From: Diaporthe sp. PMI_573
Taxonomy: Eukaryota > Ascomycota > Sordariomycetes > Diaporthales > Diaporthaceae
DNA: 64,000 nt
Assembly: GCA_021399435.1 (NCBI GenBank)
Contig: JAJTUP010000069.1
Span: 186,001 to 250,000, forward strand
Reading direction: 5' to 3'
The translations under genes were made by a program, and so were the position numbers. Shown in pieces: positions 43,640 to 55,858 of this stretch; the first letter of the stretch is position 1, and every line of letters starts with the position of its first letter. Under the pieces are notes generated by a model. It saw only the letters and a list, made by a program, of their open reading frames with translations. It searched no databases and was not told the DNA's origin.

Positions 43640-45185
43640 GGATAATCTTGAATTATCTATAAAACTTTACCGGGATAGAGTAATTAATAGCCTGGGTGAA
43701 CTATTTGAGGAGTTTAATAATATAGAAGTTACAAACCTTATTGGCAAAGGAGTCTTTTCCTTTAAACTCTTTAACCTTGACAAGTATAAGGGACGACTAT
43801 TTAAGTTATGTATGGTACGAGAGATTAAGGGAAAAGGTGATAATAAGAAACTATATAAGAAGTCTCGCTTTATTGTTTAGGGATACAATAATAAGGAGAA
43901 GAAGGAGATTCTTATATAGTTACTAATAGTTTAACGAGTTAGCTAACGGCTTGTAGCATGCTTGATACCTACTTTAATAAAGATGGGCATAAAGGCTGAA
44001 CTTTAAGATATTACTTAAGTATATCTATAGTTGAAATTAAAGCTACAGCGGATAGTTTTAGCTACGCTTCTGATTAAGCTGAAGATACGATATCTTCTAG
44101 ATACTATTATGAGGATTATGAAACCGCTATATGGTATAGTAGAAGCAGGAGTCTACTGGTGGGTGACTTATTATAAGCACCACTGCGAGAAGCTTAACAT
44201 AATTACTTTTACATATAATACGTGTCTGTTTATTATAAATAATAAGGATACTATTAGGGAGAAGGCATTTAGCATTACTGCTCTGTAGACTGACGATATA
44301 TACAGCATTAATATAAACGAATTCTCTGTTGAAGAAGAGCGTGCTATTAAGGAGGCCGAGATTCTGTATAAACTAAAGAATAAACTTTCTTTTGCTTTTA
44401 ACGGTGCAATGTACACAACTGCTAAGGATAATGTTTTTATATAATAGAAGAATTAAGGTGCTAAACTTGAGCTAATCGACCTAATAAAGCTGGATGCTAT
44501 ACAGTAATATATTAAGCAATAAGTACAAGGAGTATATTTTGCCTCTATTTGTTAACCGGAAGCTGCCTTTAATCTATCGGTAGTAGCATAAATATAGATA
44601 CTGGAGAAGCCTAACTGTGAGATACTCAATAAGCGAATTGACTGGCAAAAAGAATATGGCAACTGAGGGCTACAGTTTGTCCCTATAGACCTGTTGAGAG
44701 CAAAGTTGGTTGTATTTGTTAATGGCTTTTTTGCTAATAATTGTAATCTTAGCTTACAAATTGGCTTTGTGATTACTCTAGTTAATAAAGAAAGGGATTT
44801 TAATGTTATAAAGTACAAAATGCGTGGAAATATATTGTATTGGTCTTCTGTTAAGTGCAAGCATGTTATTTAAAGCATGCTAGCTTTGGAGATCTATAGA
44901 ATAGTTAATGGATTTAACCTTAGAATTATGCTCTTTACAACTCTATGGATTATTACCGACTAATTTGGGTTGTCTCCGATATTATTAGTGATCTGTATAG
45001 ACTTATATTTACTATATAAATGTCTTGTTAAGCTGGGTTTAACGAATGAAAAGAGACTGATGATTGATATTATGTCTTTCTGCCAAGCCTACAAGTGTTG
45101 CAAGATTGATAAGTTAAGGTGGATTGATGGAAACGATAATCTAGCAGATGTTATGATAAAAGTATCATTAAATAAGGCTCTATAA
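43640..45185 (+). pseudogene. Copia reverse transcriptase and RNase H remnants
   Basis: The RT palm and fingers are seen in NLIGKGVFSFKLFNLDKYKG, YKKSRFIV, KPLYGIVEAGVYWW and TDDIYSININEF, where TDD corresponds to the catalytic pair. RNase H shows LQIGFVITLVNKERDFNVIK, SSVKCKHVI, SMLALEIYRIV and IDKLRWIDGNDNLADVMIKV. Stops replace Gln at many positions (for example before GYNN and before RVS). Confidence 0.75.
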
Positions 45186-46223
45186 CGACTGGTTGATTGC
45201 AACAAGTTGACTGTGTGGGTGGATGGTTTTATGGAGCAAGGTAATTTGTATAATTAAAAGACTGTTAGAAGTTAAAGTTAATTGGAAGTTACTTAAATGC
45301 CAGTCTTACAAAACTTAGCAGATAAAAAGGGCAAAAGGTTAGATTATCCTTATATCGGTTACCTGTGTCTTACCTTAAGGGACTGTATAGTTGGCCTTTA
45401 ATTAGAGTTACATTTCTTCTAAGGGCGAACCTTGTAGCTAAGATTGGTTACGAGGGTGTCTATGCTATGGGGGTTGGAAAGTATGTGTGTTATCTACCAT
45501 TATACAGGCACTTTGAGGTTGCCAGCCTGTGTATAATGGGCGTTTCTAGTTAGAATTCGTAGTCTAATATCTATATACTAAGAGTTTAAGAATAGTACTA
45601 CAAGCTATGTTTTATTATATATAACAATATCGACTTTCTTAACAAATAACTAGTATTAGTATGTTAAGCTGTTATCTACTATATTCCACCCTTTCTGTCT
45701 TATGTGCCTAGGTCTTGTGGCCTTAGCGAAGAGGGCTTTTTCTTGAGGTTTGATTGAATCTGTCAATCTGTGTGTAGGTTAATTAGTAGGGTCAGGTGGG
45801 CCAGCTGGCGCCGGCCCGGTCTAGTCTGTCTAGGTCTATTTTAGGTGTTTGTTTAGTGTTATGAACGGTAGGCTGGCGCTCTACGAAATGTATTGAAAAT
45901 AATTTACTTATAAGGCAGAAGCAATTTTTGAAAATTTCGACCTTGAGTAAATTGGGACAATTGTATGGCTAATTGGGTGTATTTACCCTGATACTAGCAA
46001 AACGCCAGCCATTAGAAACGCATGGACTAGGGGACCAGGATGACGGAGAGCGAATGCAAATGGTGTAGTTATTTTGGGCCGATGACGTAATAGGATACTT
46101 CGCAACAAATGATTGCGGAGCTGAGAGTTTGATTTGCCATAGGGGCAATTTTTGTTTCTTTTGTTTTTTCTTTCTTTTTCGACTTTTTAAGAGCGACCGT
46201 CGGTACAAATAAAAGACTGCCAG

Positions 46224-46435
46224 TGTTGATAGGTCTATAGTAAATAGTGAAGGTTACGTGACTAGTACGGGGCCTGCATTATAAAGGGTTGTCGCCCTAC
46301 GGGCGTGGCTTTGCTACATCCTTTAAAGCGACAACTCAGACTCTATAGACTTAATGGAATACCCATTTGGTCTGTACTTTCTTTTTCTCTTCGCTAACAC
46401 TTCTTTCTATTGTATACGATAAAGCCTAACCAACA
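46224..46435 (+). repeat. 3' LTR of the 8.4-kb Copia element
   Basis: 212 bp, same length as the 5' LTR, TG...CA ends, followed by TTTAT at 46436-46440. More of its C and G positions have become T and A than in the 5' copy. Confidence 0.9.
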
Positions 46436-46440
46436 TTTAT

Positions 46441-48245
46441 TAATAACTTTAAACTTAAATATTTTCTTAAATTTAATAATGAATTTTAAAATAATATATA
46501 CTATATAACCTATATATTTAATATAGCCGCTAGAGCTATTATTTATTCTTTTAATAAAAATACTATTAATAGTAAAGATTTATAAAAAATTAAATTATCT
46601 AATATTTTTACTCAAACCAGAGAAGAATAAGAATTTATTTCTAAATTAGAAAAAGATAAGACTTTAAATAAACTACTAGGTATTTAAAAAAAATAGAGTT
46701 TTTAAATTACATATTTACTAATAAAGAATAGGGTTACCTAATAAAATTTAACAAGTTACTATAGTAATTAAATAAAATTAATAGATTAAAAAACGTTAGC
46801 TTGAAATTCTTTAAGAATGTAAATTAAATAGTAAAATCGATAATAAAGATAATAAAACATTAATTCCACTAGGTATTTATTTATACTTTATTTACTTTAA
46901 GGTTTTAATAATAAAACTAATTTTATTTAATATTAGATATTAATACTCGTTGGAATTCTTTATATAAAATATTAAATATGGCTATAACGTTTCAATATCC
47001 TATAAATCAGCTTATTTAAGACTTTAACCACAGTCTATTAAAAGAAATAGCTATTTCTAAAAAGGAATAGATGCAATTAACTAATTTAAAAGATATTCTA
47101 TATCTTTTTTACAAACCTACTATATTTTTTCAAGGGTTAACCTACCCTACTTTAAGTTTAACATTAAACTAGGTTAATAGTATATATAAAAAACTATTAG
47201 ACTTTAAACAACTATATATAGATGAGTTAAATTTAGGAGAAGAAGATAATGTAAGTAAAAGTTATATTTATATATTTATTTAATATTTTATACTAATATC
47301 TTTAGGTTCTTTTATACCCATATTTACAATCTTTTACAAACGCTATTAATACAGGATTAAATAAATTAAATACTTACTTTCCTTCTAATTTAAAATAGAC
47401 AAATCAAGATATTAAAAATTATAAAATAACTTTATTTACTACACTATTAGATCCACGACAAAATATAATAGCCTTAGAAGATTTAAATCTTTCTTTTAGT
47501 AATATTAATTATATTAAAGAGCTTCTATTTACTAAATTAAAGAAGTAAGTTTTTACTTTACTTAAAGTACTTTTATTAATATAAAATACTAATAATCTAT
47601 AGGGTTTATAATAAAGTTAAAGATAATAAAGATAAAGAATCTAAATTACTACCCCCTTTACCTTAACCTATTATACAAAATGAAATATATATCGATTTAA
47701 CTAGTAAACCCCTTTTACCAAAAAAGAAAAATCAAAGAAAGATTAAAGAAAAACAAATATTAAATTCTTTTTTTCCAGCTAATAAGATTAATTATAATAC
47801 TAATAATAATATGAATAATAATTTAAAAGAAGAAATAGAAAGATATATAAAAGAAACACCTAAACCTAGAGATGTAAGTAAATAATATATTAAATTTATT
47901 AAATATTTATAGTTTACTAATCTTTATTATTAATAGTTTTTAATCTTTAAGTAGTGGTAATTAAATAAAACCCTATATCCTTATTTATTAATATTAGCTA
48001 TTAAATATTTAAATATTCCAGCTACTTCTACTACTATTAAAGGAAACTTTAATAGTAGTACAAATATTATTACTAAAAGGCGTACTAATTTAAAACATGA
48101 GACGCGAAAAGAATTATTGATTTTAAAATATAATAAAAAAGAAAAAGAATCGCTAAAAATTAAAAAACAGCCAGATTTATATAAAGATTCATCTAGTGAA
48201 TCTGAAATAGATTTAGAGGAAGGAGATAATAGTGACTTTAATTAA
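46441..48245 (+). pseudogene. hAT transposase, 3' part with dimerisation domain
   Basis: This continues the hAT coding region interrupted at 38015. Fragments across several frames lead to a C-terminal segment at about 47970-48140 reading LYPYLLILAIKYLNIPATST, then NFNSSTNIITKRRTNLKHET and LLILKYNKKE. This is the classic hAT dimerisation block (YP-L--LA---L-IPATSA--ER-FS). Introns or deletions may explain some frame changes. The tail is acidic (SEIDLEEGDNSDFN) and ends at a TAA at about 48243. Confidence 0.7.
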
Positions 48246-48727
48246 TATATTTATTAGTATTTATATATTTAAGTATTAAAAGTAAAGAGAAAAAATATTA
48301 AAAGATTTAAAAGAAAATAAAATAGTTTAAATTAGTTAAAGCTTTAGTTAAAACCTTAGTATAAATTAATAATATTTAATATTTAATTATATAATTATCT
48401 TATTTAATACTAAATATAATATATATATTTTAAAATAATAAAAAAATATTATATATATTAGAATAGCATCAAGCATAGCCATACACTTGAGCCTTAATAC
48501 TAAAGGGATGACTAAGCAGACCGCCTTGGCGTAGGTATATATATCGTACCCACCGTGTAGAGGTCTCCCTTCTCTCTTAGTTAGAGGAATAAGCAAGAAT
48601 CAACCAACCAAACCTAATCATCTAACAATACATACGTATATACAAAGCCTATTTAATATTGATTAGTGATTGCTTCAGGTAATTACAGATTAGCAAGAGT
48701 AAAGAGATGAGAACTTACCTAAGTCGC

Positions 48728-48899
48728 TACCTGCTAGAGCAGAACCAGGTATTTAGGCTCTCGTACTACCTCCTAGAACTCTATATTATCACCTACTAGA
48801 GCAGAACCAGATATAGAGACCTCTAGACAACTAATTTATCAACCCTTATACAAGGAAGAGACTATTATTATTACCTACTAGAGTAGAACCGGGTAATAG
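48728..48899 (+). repeat. Three hairpin units in the leader of the 5.0-kb element
   Basis: Units at 48728-48751, 48787-48815 and 48869-48898 share the core CTRCTAGAGYAGAACC. Inner stems read CTGCT-AG-AGCAG in unit 1 and CTACT-AG-AGTAG in unit 3, a paired change. Outer stems are TACCTG/CAGGTA and TATTACC/GGTAATA. The location, just after the putative primer-binding site, is the same as for the hairpins in the 8.4-kb element. Confidence 0.55.
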
Positions 48900-51800
48900 T
48901 CATGACTTGCACGAGAAAGACAAAGTAGTATATACCCTTATATAAGCTGAAACCTAAAACCAACCAAGACCCACGATAAGACTAATGTAATATTGTCTAA
49001 TAACAATATACCAGAACAACCTATAGTAGAGGGTAGCTATCAGGTAAACACTATTTTTTATATATATAAGGAAATTAGTAAGAAAAGTAATATCTTACTA
49101 AATATATAGAAGAGAGTAGTAGACTCTAAGTAATAGGATAATATAGTTAATATATAAGATAGCCTATTAGCAAGGGAATTAATAACCTACTTTATATAAG
49201 TATTAATAGATATTATCTATCTTAACTTAAGTAGAAATAACCTTTAATATACCTTGTATAAAGACTTTGATGAATAGACAGCCTATTAATTTAAATAAGT
49301 TTATTATATATTTACTAGAGAATTTCTATAAACACTAGAGGCTAAAGGAATCTTAACATTACCTATACGAAGTTATTTAGAACGAATCTTAGTAATCCTT
49401 AAACCAGGGAGATAATAACCCTAACTAGCTATATGAATCTAAGAAATAATTAAAGACTAATAACTAAGTATCGAAACCTTATAAGTCAATAACTAGCTAT
49501 TAGCTATACGAATATAATTAGAAGCCCTACGAGTTAATAAACGACTTCTACTAGGCCCTTAGGTAAATTTAAGATCTATATAAGAATAAATAGTTAATAT
49601 ATAAGGTATACGATAAATTCTCCCTAGGATAAGATTTACATAAGAGGTAAACAATTTTCTATAACCTCTTTATATAAAAGTTACTAAACACTCTCTATAT
49701 ACTAGGGACCTAGTATATAATCTACCACTTAAGTAGATTATATATAACGGTCTAGTTAATACCTAGATAGTGGCTATCTTTTAAAAAGGGTAGAGAAAAG
49801 ATAGAAACTATACTAGATAATTATACGACCTCTTGTATGATAAAGCACGGATCTTTATTAGCTACTATAGAAGACTTTAAATTAAAGAAGACTAGTACTA
49901 TATAGTCTTTCTAGACATTCTTTCTAGTTATATAAAAGACTTTTATCTCTATTATATAGGGCTAGAAAAGAGATAAGACAAGATCTATACTTTGTTAGAT
50001 ATCTATTTTAATATAAATATTAACTATAATGTCTATTAGGCAGACTAGATGACTCTTTCTTTTATATAACTAAGAAGAGAGAACCCTGATAAGATACTAG
50101 TAGAGATTCTAGAAACTTTTATTAATAAGCTATAGCTTGTATAATGAGTACTTAGAGAAGGATACTAGGGAGAGGTTCTATTATATATAATAGTAACTAG
50201 AGCCTACCAAGGAGTTCCAGAGCTAGAAGCCACCCTGATTTAGTAGAAACCTATATATAAGGTACTATTTTTAGACCTTAGAGCCTCTCTTTAAGTAGCC
50301 ATAGACTAGAAACCTATATAGCGATTTTATACATATAATAGTTTTATAAATATTAACTTTATAGACTAACGGTATATTTCAAACTTTAAAAACTATTAGA
50401 AGCTATTATATAATAATAATTGATTTCCTAAACAGATAGTACTATATTGTGTAATGAATCTAATAAGACAGCTAAGTTAGAAACCCTATAAATAGTTAAG
50501 CCACAAACCTTATGGCTTTAACTATATAAGCTAGAAGTAGAAATACTTTATATATAAAAAGGAAGGATGCTAGTTAACTAATTACCTAAAATCAGAAAGG
50601 AAATATATAAAAGATTAATACCTTTAGGCCTATATGATACTAAAATAAGACCCTCTATATAATGACTTTATATCTTACCTACTTAACTATAAGGGAGAGA
50701 ACCCTGTAGAAGTAGAATTAGATAATAGCTAAGACTCTAAAAGTAAGACCTAGTTAGTATACCTTATAAACTCATCTTTTTACTATTATATAATAGGTAA
50801 AGATATCTTTTTAGTATCTAAGATAGTAGAGGTAAGCTAATTTATACTATAGGATCTATATAGTATTATCTATTAAGGAGAACTATAGGATATTAGAGCT
50901 GCCAGATTTTTTACAGTAAGGAAGCCTTAGGTACTAGCCTATCTTTATAAGAATCCTTGTATAAAGGTATCTTAGATACCTAGAAAAGCATTAGTAAAGT
51001 TTAGCCTAAGCAAGGTAATTTTACCTATTAGTATAATCCTAATAAATAACTTTATTAGACGAGTTAAATACTATATTTTAGATACCTCTACTTTATTTCT
51101 TTTCTCTTTATATAATGTAGATAGACTAGGAGCCTATTTTAATAATATATAAAACGTTATTATATAAAGTAATAGCACGATAATTCCTATAGTATGTAAA
51201 TAGGGTTACCTATTTTTTAATATTAGCTATATAGAAGTAGTTTTATTTTTTATAAAAGTATAGCTTAGAAGGCTTTATAGAAGATTTAGATACTTATGTA
51301 TAGAGAAGCTATATTAACTCCTAAGAAGTACTAGGTATATAGATGTAGAAGAAGCTATTTTAGAGAAGATTTAGAAGTTTTATTACTATTACTAATTACA
51401 CGACCTAGTACTAAAGAGATTTAAGTTTTCTATTAGGGACGAAAGCTACTTTAATTATGAAATTATTATAGATGTAGTATGACTAGGAAACCAAAACATT
51501 CTATATGTAATTAATATAGATATAAGCTTTTAAGTAGCAACTTTTCTTAGCTCCTTGTTTATACGAGATATATAGAATACCCTATATAGGTGCTGGATCT
51601 ATACTTATACGGGCCTGTCTGACTACATTATATATGACCCAGGTACTAATTTTACTTTAGAAGAATTTAGGAATAGTGCTAAGATTATAGGTATTTTGTA
51701 TAAAGAGATGCCTGTAGAAGTATACTAGGCTGTTAGTAAGATTAAGAGAGTATATACACTATTTTGGAGAGTATATAATATTTTAAAGGTAGAAATTAGC

Positions 51801-52322
51801 TACTATATAGATGAGGAGACTATTTTTTAGATAACTATTAAAGCTTTGAATAATATAGCTAGCCTAAATAGTATTATACTAACTTTGCTTGTTTTTAGAG
51901 CATATTTATGAATAAGCCAGGACTTACTGCCGTTATCTAATATTATATAAAGGGTAGAAGCTATGTAGAAGGCTATGAAAATGTTGAGAGGAATTTGTGT
52001 GGAAGTTAATATCAACTAGGCAATTAATACAAGGAATGGCCTATATATGTATAAAGTGCTTTCTCTTCTACTGAGAAGTAAAGTCATGGTTTAGAGAGAG
52101 AATAAGGGATGGACCAGACTATATGAAATTAAAGGGATCGAAGAATATATAATTACTGTAGATATAGTTAACAGGCCAACCCAGTTTCGTGCAACATATG
52201 TTAAACCCTATTATTAATCTGACAAGATTGCACGACTGCTAGACGACAACTGTACTCTCAGCATTAGACTCTTTATCGTTCAAAAAATCCTTATTACTTA
52301 AATTAGACAGCTAATTGTTATC

Positions 52323-52619
52323 ATGATGGTCGCAACGATTTCCATGCGACTACTACATATACTCCACACAAGCACCCCTATAGAATCCATTAAGGCGCGA
52401 GCAATGCTTAAAGCACTTGATTACACAATAGTTGCTACACTTCTACAAGCAACAGCTAACTATATTTCTACGCGACTAAATGAGGATTGTACGAAAGTAG
52501 CTCTCCTAGCGAATAATCTTAGCCCAGGCCTCCTACATTATATTGCCCTCGGCTATCCGTACAGTAATATCGACAGACGGGAAATAGCAAGTACTATACT
52601 CTTTGTCTTAAACTCTTAG
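52323..52619 (+). pseudogene. Unassigned 98-codon frame, duplicated in inverted copy
   Basis: Starts MMVATISMRLLHILHT and ends STILFVLNS. It lies between the integrase remnant and the 3' LTR. The same DNA is present inverted at about 56740-57045, where the frame is broken. I do not recognise a domain, and an adjacent frame is almost as plausible. It could be a relic of an accessory gene or of a rearranged pol tail. Confidence 0.3.
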
Positions 52620-53465
52620 TTAGTACAAGGTATAGCTGAGGCAAGAAGGGTAGTATAAATACTAGTATATATTGTAAGCAGAAAGGCCCGATTTATAGCA
52701 GAGAAAGTCAGGATGTTTAGGTAGTTTATCCTATTAAAGTTATTAACAAACATGTCGCTAAAGTAAGGCTAGGCGTTTGCCATTATTTAAAGAGGTCGAG
52801 AAGTTTTGGTTTAAAGTTTAATTTAAAAAACGTATAACGATACATACAGCAGAGTATATATATATGTATATATGGGTGTATATGTTGTATGTTGAAAAGG
52901 GAAGAGGAAAGGGAAGCGAAGAAAGGAAAGCAGGCAAAAGCCTTGAAGGTATACAGTACCCTAGCAATTAGTTAGCATACCTACTACTAGTGTGATAAAC
53001 TTAAGTGAGTAAATTACTACCTTTAGAAGGCAGCTCTCGTGGCCCTTCCTCGAGAAGCTCTTTTCGTACAAAAGGGAAGGGTTTGAAAAGAATAGTGTTT
53101 TACATACGTACGGTGTAATCTTGATTTATATGGGAAACAAAGGAAAAGGCAGCACAACTTATCTATGTTAGAAGCTTTGAAAAGCTGTTGCGTACAAGCA
53201 GCTTAACCTGCTTGTACAACCAGTCTGCAAGTATATAGTACTTATAAAGAAAAGATTACTAGTATTAGAATAGCATTAAGCATAGCTATATGCTTGAGCC
53301 TTGATACTGAAGAGATGACTAAGCAGACCGCCTTAGCGTGGGTATACATATTGTGCCTACCGTGTAGAGGTCTTCCTTCTCTTTTAGTTAGAGGAACAAA
53401 TAAGAATCAACTAACTAAACCCAATTGTCTAACGATACATACATACATATAAAGCCCATTTAATA

Positions 53466-53597
53466 ATATATAATATATATATAATATTTATATATTTTTA
53501 TTATAGGTTTAACAAAATAATAATTACTAATAAATTAAAATATAAATAACTAAATAATGTTTTTAAAATTTTTACTATATATAATCTATATATATTG

Positions 53598-53680
<83 letters not shown>

Positions 53681-53700
53681 CATTATATATATTTTTGTCA
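53466..53700. repeat. AT microsatellite
   Basis: Runs of (TA)n, TATACATATATA and related units between 53590 and 53700, downstream of the 3' LTR. Long frames through it are artefacts. It resembles the microsatellite at 36080-36330. Confidence 0.75.
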
Positions 53701-55858
53701 TAATTTTGGTCTAGCTATTCTTAGAGTAAAGGAAGTAAAAATTATGATAGGCTGGGTACTAAGCTTAGAATAAAGACCTTGGGAGTAAAATCAATAGTAT
53801 GAAACTTTGTACGGGCTAAGCAGAACGCTTATCTAAATATAGGAAGCATATAGTTTCTTTACCCAGCTCCACACATTAATAGTTTGGTTTAAGGGCAATA
53901 TTATACTTAATAATATAGGCTGTAAGGCTCGGCTATATACGTTTTAAAAGCTTGATAACAAGACTTATATTTCTAAAGCCCGACAGGTCTTTTTGTGGTT
54001 GGGTGAGATTTAATAATGTAAACTATAAATTTTACTTAAAATCTAGAATTTCTATAGTGTTTTCTCTATCTAAACTATCTAGTATCTTCTGTGTTATGTT
54101 AAAAGGCCGTACCCCTATATCTAAGGTCTTAGCAATAGCTCCCGAGATGTTGAGATTTTTAATAATTACTTATAAAACGATTTGATTGTAGCTGTAAATG
54201 CTGTGTTCTTTCTGAGCTTTAGAATCTAGACTGCTGTTTGTATTAAGATATGTGTATGTAGATTTAAATAGAGCTATGATTTTGTACGCTAGGAAAGAAT
54301 TTATGGATATTTGAAATGGAGGGTAATAAATTAAAGAAATTGTACCAGGATAAGAAATCTAATATAACTCTATAAAAAAAAGTGTGAGATTAAACACGGC
54401 AAGCCAGATAACAGAACGCATTGTTGCAGTCTCAACATAAACCAGCCGAGGATCTCAAACGTTTTTTAAACGCCCGCTTGATAGTTTTTCGTGATAGGCA
54501 ATAAGGAAGCAGATAAGACTATTAAGGCGTTTTCTCGCTGGCTTATATTATACAAAACTTATGCTTTCCTTCTCAATCTTTATAATTGCGATTTCGTTCT
54601 TTTATTAATTATGCCTATTGTTGATCTTGCCTACCTATATAAGCATGCCTTGTTGCAATATAAGCTTAAGCCTAGATAAACTGTAGCCTTGTTTTAAAGT
54701 AAGGAAGGGTGAGTGTAGAATGATTAATTACTAAGCAGCATATTCCTTGTTTAAGCTTGCTATAAGCGGAAGCAGAGGTGTACATACTAGCTAGGTTGTC
54801 CTGCCTTTAGCTACAGGCGTGATAGCTTCTATAGATTACCATACGCCTAGCTTCTAGTAATAAGAGCAAGGAATTCTACTTAGATTATACTATATATACT
54901 AAAAGCAAACTCTAAACGTTATAAGGATTTTACTTTTAATATTTTTAAGTATGTACCTGAGCCGGCGAGAGATTGGGAAAATGATCTCCAATTCTGCAGA
55001 TTGTCGACTGAGCCCGTAAGGGAGATCCTTAGAACTCTGTTGAGAATTTCTTATATTAAGTTGCGGAGGACCTTATTGTCTTGCGAATCTGAGCATAGAT
55101 GACTGTACACTAGTGATATTTAAGCTTTGATTTGCCGGCCTATGCCCTATTCTTAACAGACAGCTTCTATTTCAAATTATATTATAAATTTGGAACGCCC
55201 AATAAGTTTAGGCACAATGCTGTGAGATATGTACCGCCTTTCTTGATTTGGTTTTCTACCACTACCGGCACTACTTTTCTGTAGAATTTTACCTTATTTA
55301 GATATAACGATAAAAATAGCCTCTAGGCAAGGCTAGTAGAGGGTTGGCGGCATTTTTTTTTATATAATAGTAAGTAACTATATTCTTTTAAAAGCTATTA
55401 TGGCCTAAGCAGCCTAGCAGTAGAATAAGCTCTCTTTCTTAAAAGCTTTCTTTAAGCTTTTTCTCTACGTTTCTATTATAACTAAATACTTTTATTATAA
55501 TATCTTATACTTAAGCCTGAATTTTTTGTCTAAAGCTATCTAATTTTTATATTTAAGGCATATTAGAGCTTATTAAGTAAGTATTTTTATATAAGTTAAA
55601 AATGCTGACTTAGAGAGTTTTATAAAAGTAATATAATCTTCTATATATATTTTAAGATATAGTTATGTATTTAATATAATTACTAAGTAAGAGTAAGAAC
55701 TATTTATAGTCTGCTTTTTATAAATAGTTTTTCTTACTTTATAAAAGACAAAGATAAAGAAGAAGAAGAAGAAGAAAGATATGAAAATTATAGTAAATAA
55801 AGAGAAATAGATAAAGAGAAATAGAGAAAAAGGGGCTAGAAAAGATATAAAATATATT
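53701..55858. other. Degenerate repeat DNA, no assignable gene
   Basis: Plus-strand frames at 53952-54185 and 54491-54679 are short and have no recognised domain. Between 54930 and 55180 composition is a little more balanced, but frames remain broken. I see transposon debris only. Confidence 0.4.

Larger units (their letters stand above)
38020..46435 (+). mobile_element. Ty1/Copia LTR retrotransposon, full length, RIP-degraded
   Basis: 8,416 bp bounded by two 212-bp LTRs (38020-38231 and 46224-46435) with TG...CA ends and a perfect TTTAT duplication. The order gag, integrase, reverse transcriptase, RNase H is the Copia order. Recognisable pieces are a gag zinc-knuckle remnant at 41736-41810, integrase at about 42530-43300, RT at about 43640-44450 with a TDD catalytic pair near 44290, and RNase H at about 44640-45185. 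Every domain has TAA/TAG stops. The leader holds hairpin units and 83-bp tandem repeats (separate entries). No autonomous activity is possible. Confidence 0.88.
48456..53465 (+). mobile_element. Second Copia-like LTR element (5.0 kb), apparently without RT
   Basis: 5,010 bp with 203-bp LTRs at 48456-48658 and 53263-53465. Termini read TATTAGAATAGC...TTTAATA, where TG and CA have become TA. An ATATA duplication flanks it (48451-48455 and 53466-53470), though in low-complexity DNA. Integrase is readable at about 51300-52210 (RFKFSIRDESYFNYEIII, YDPGTNFTLEEFRNSAKIIG, YKVLSLLLRSKVMVWRENKG-like with stops). Only about 1 kb remains before the 3' LTR, and no RT or RNase H motif is visible there. The segment after the LTR resembles that of the 8.4-kb element (TGATTAGTGATTGCTTCAGG versus TGATCAGTAATTGCTTCAGG), suggesting a shared primer-binding arrangement. 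Confidence 0.75.

Noticed and set aside
38291..48899. Leader repeats in the Copia elements as a CRISPR array
   Set aside because: Units are imperfect, have no constant repeat with unique spacers, and lie in eukaryotic retroelements.
53501..53701. 66-codon minus-strand frame, [18 protein letters not shown]
   Set aside because: Simple-sequence (TA)n translation artefact.
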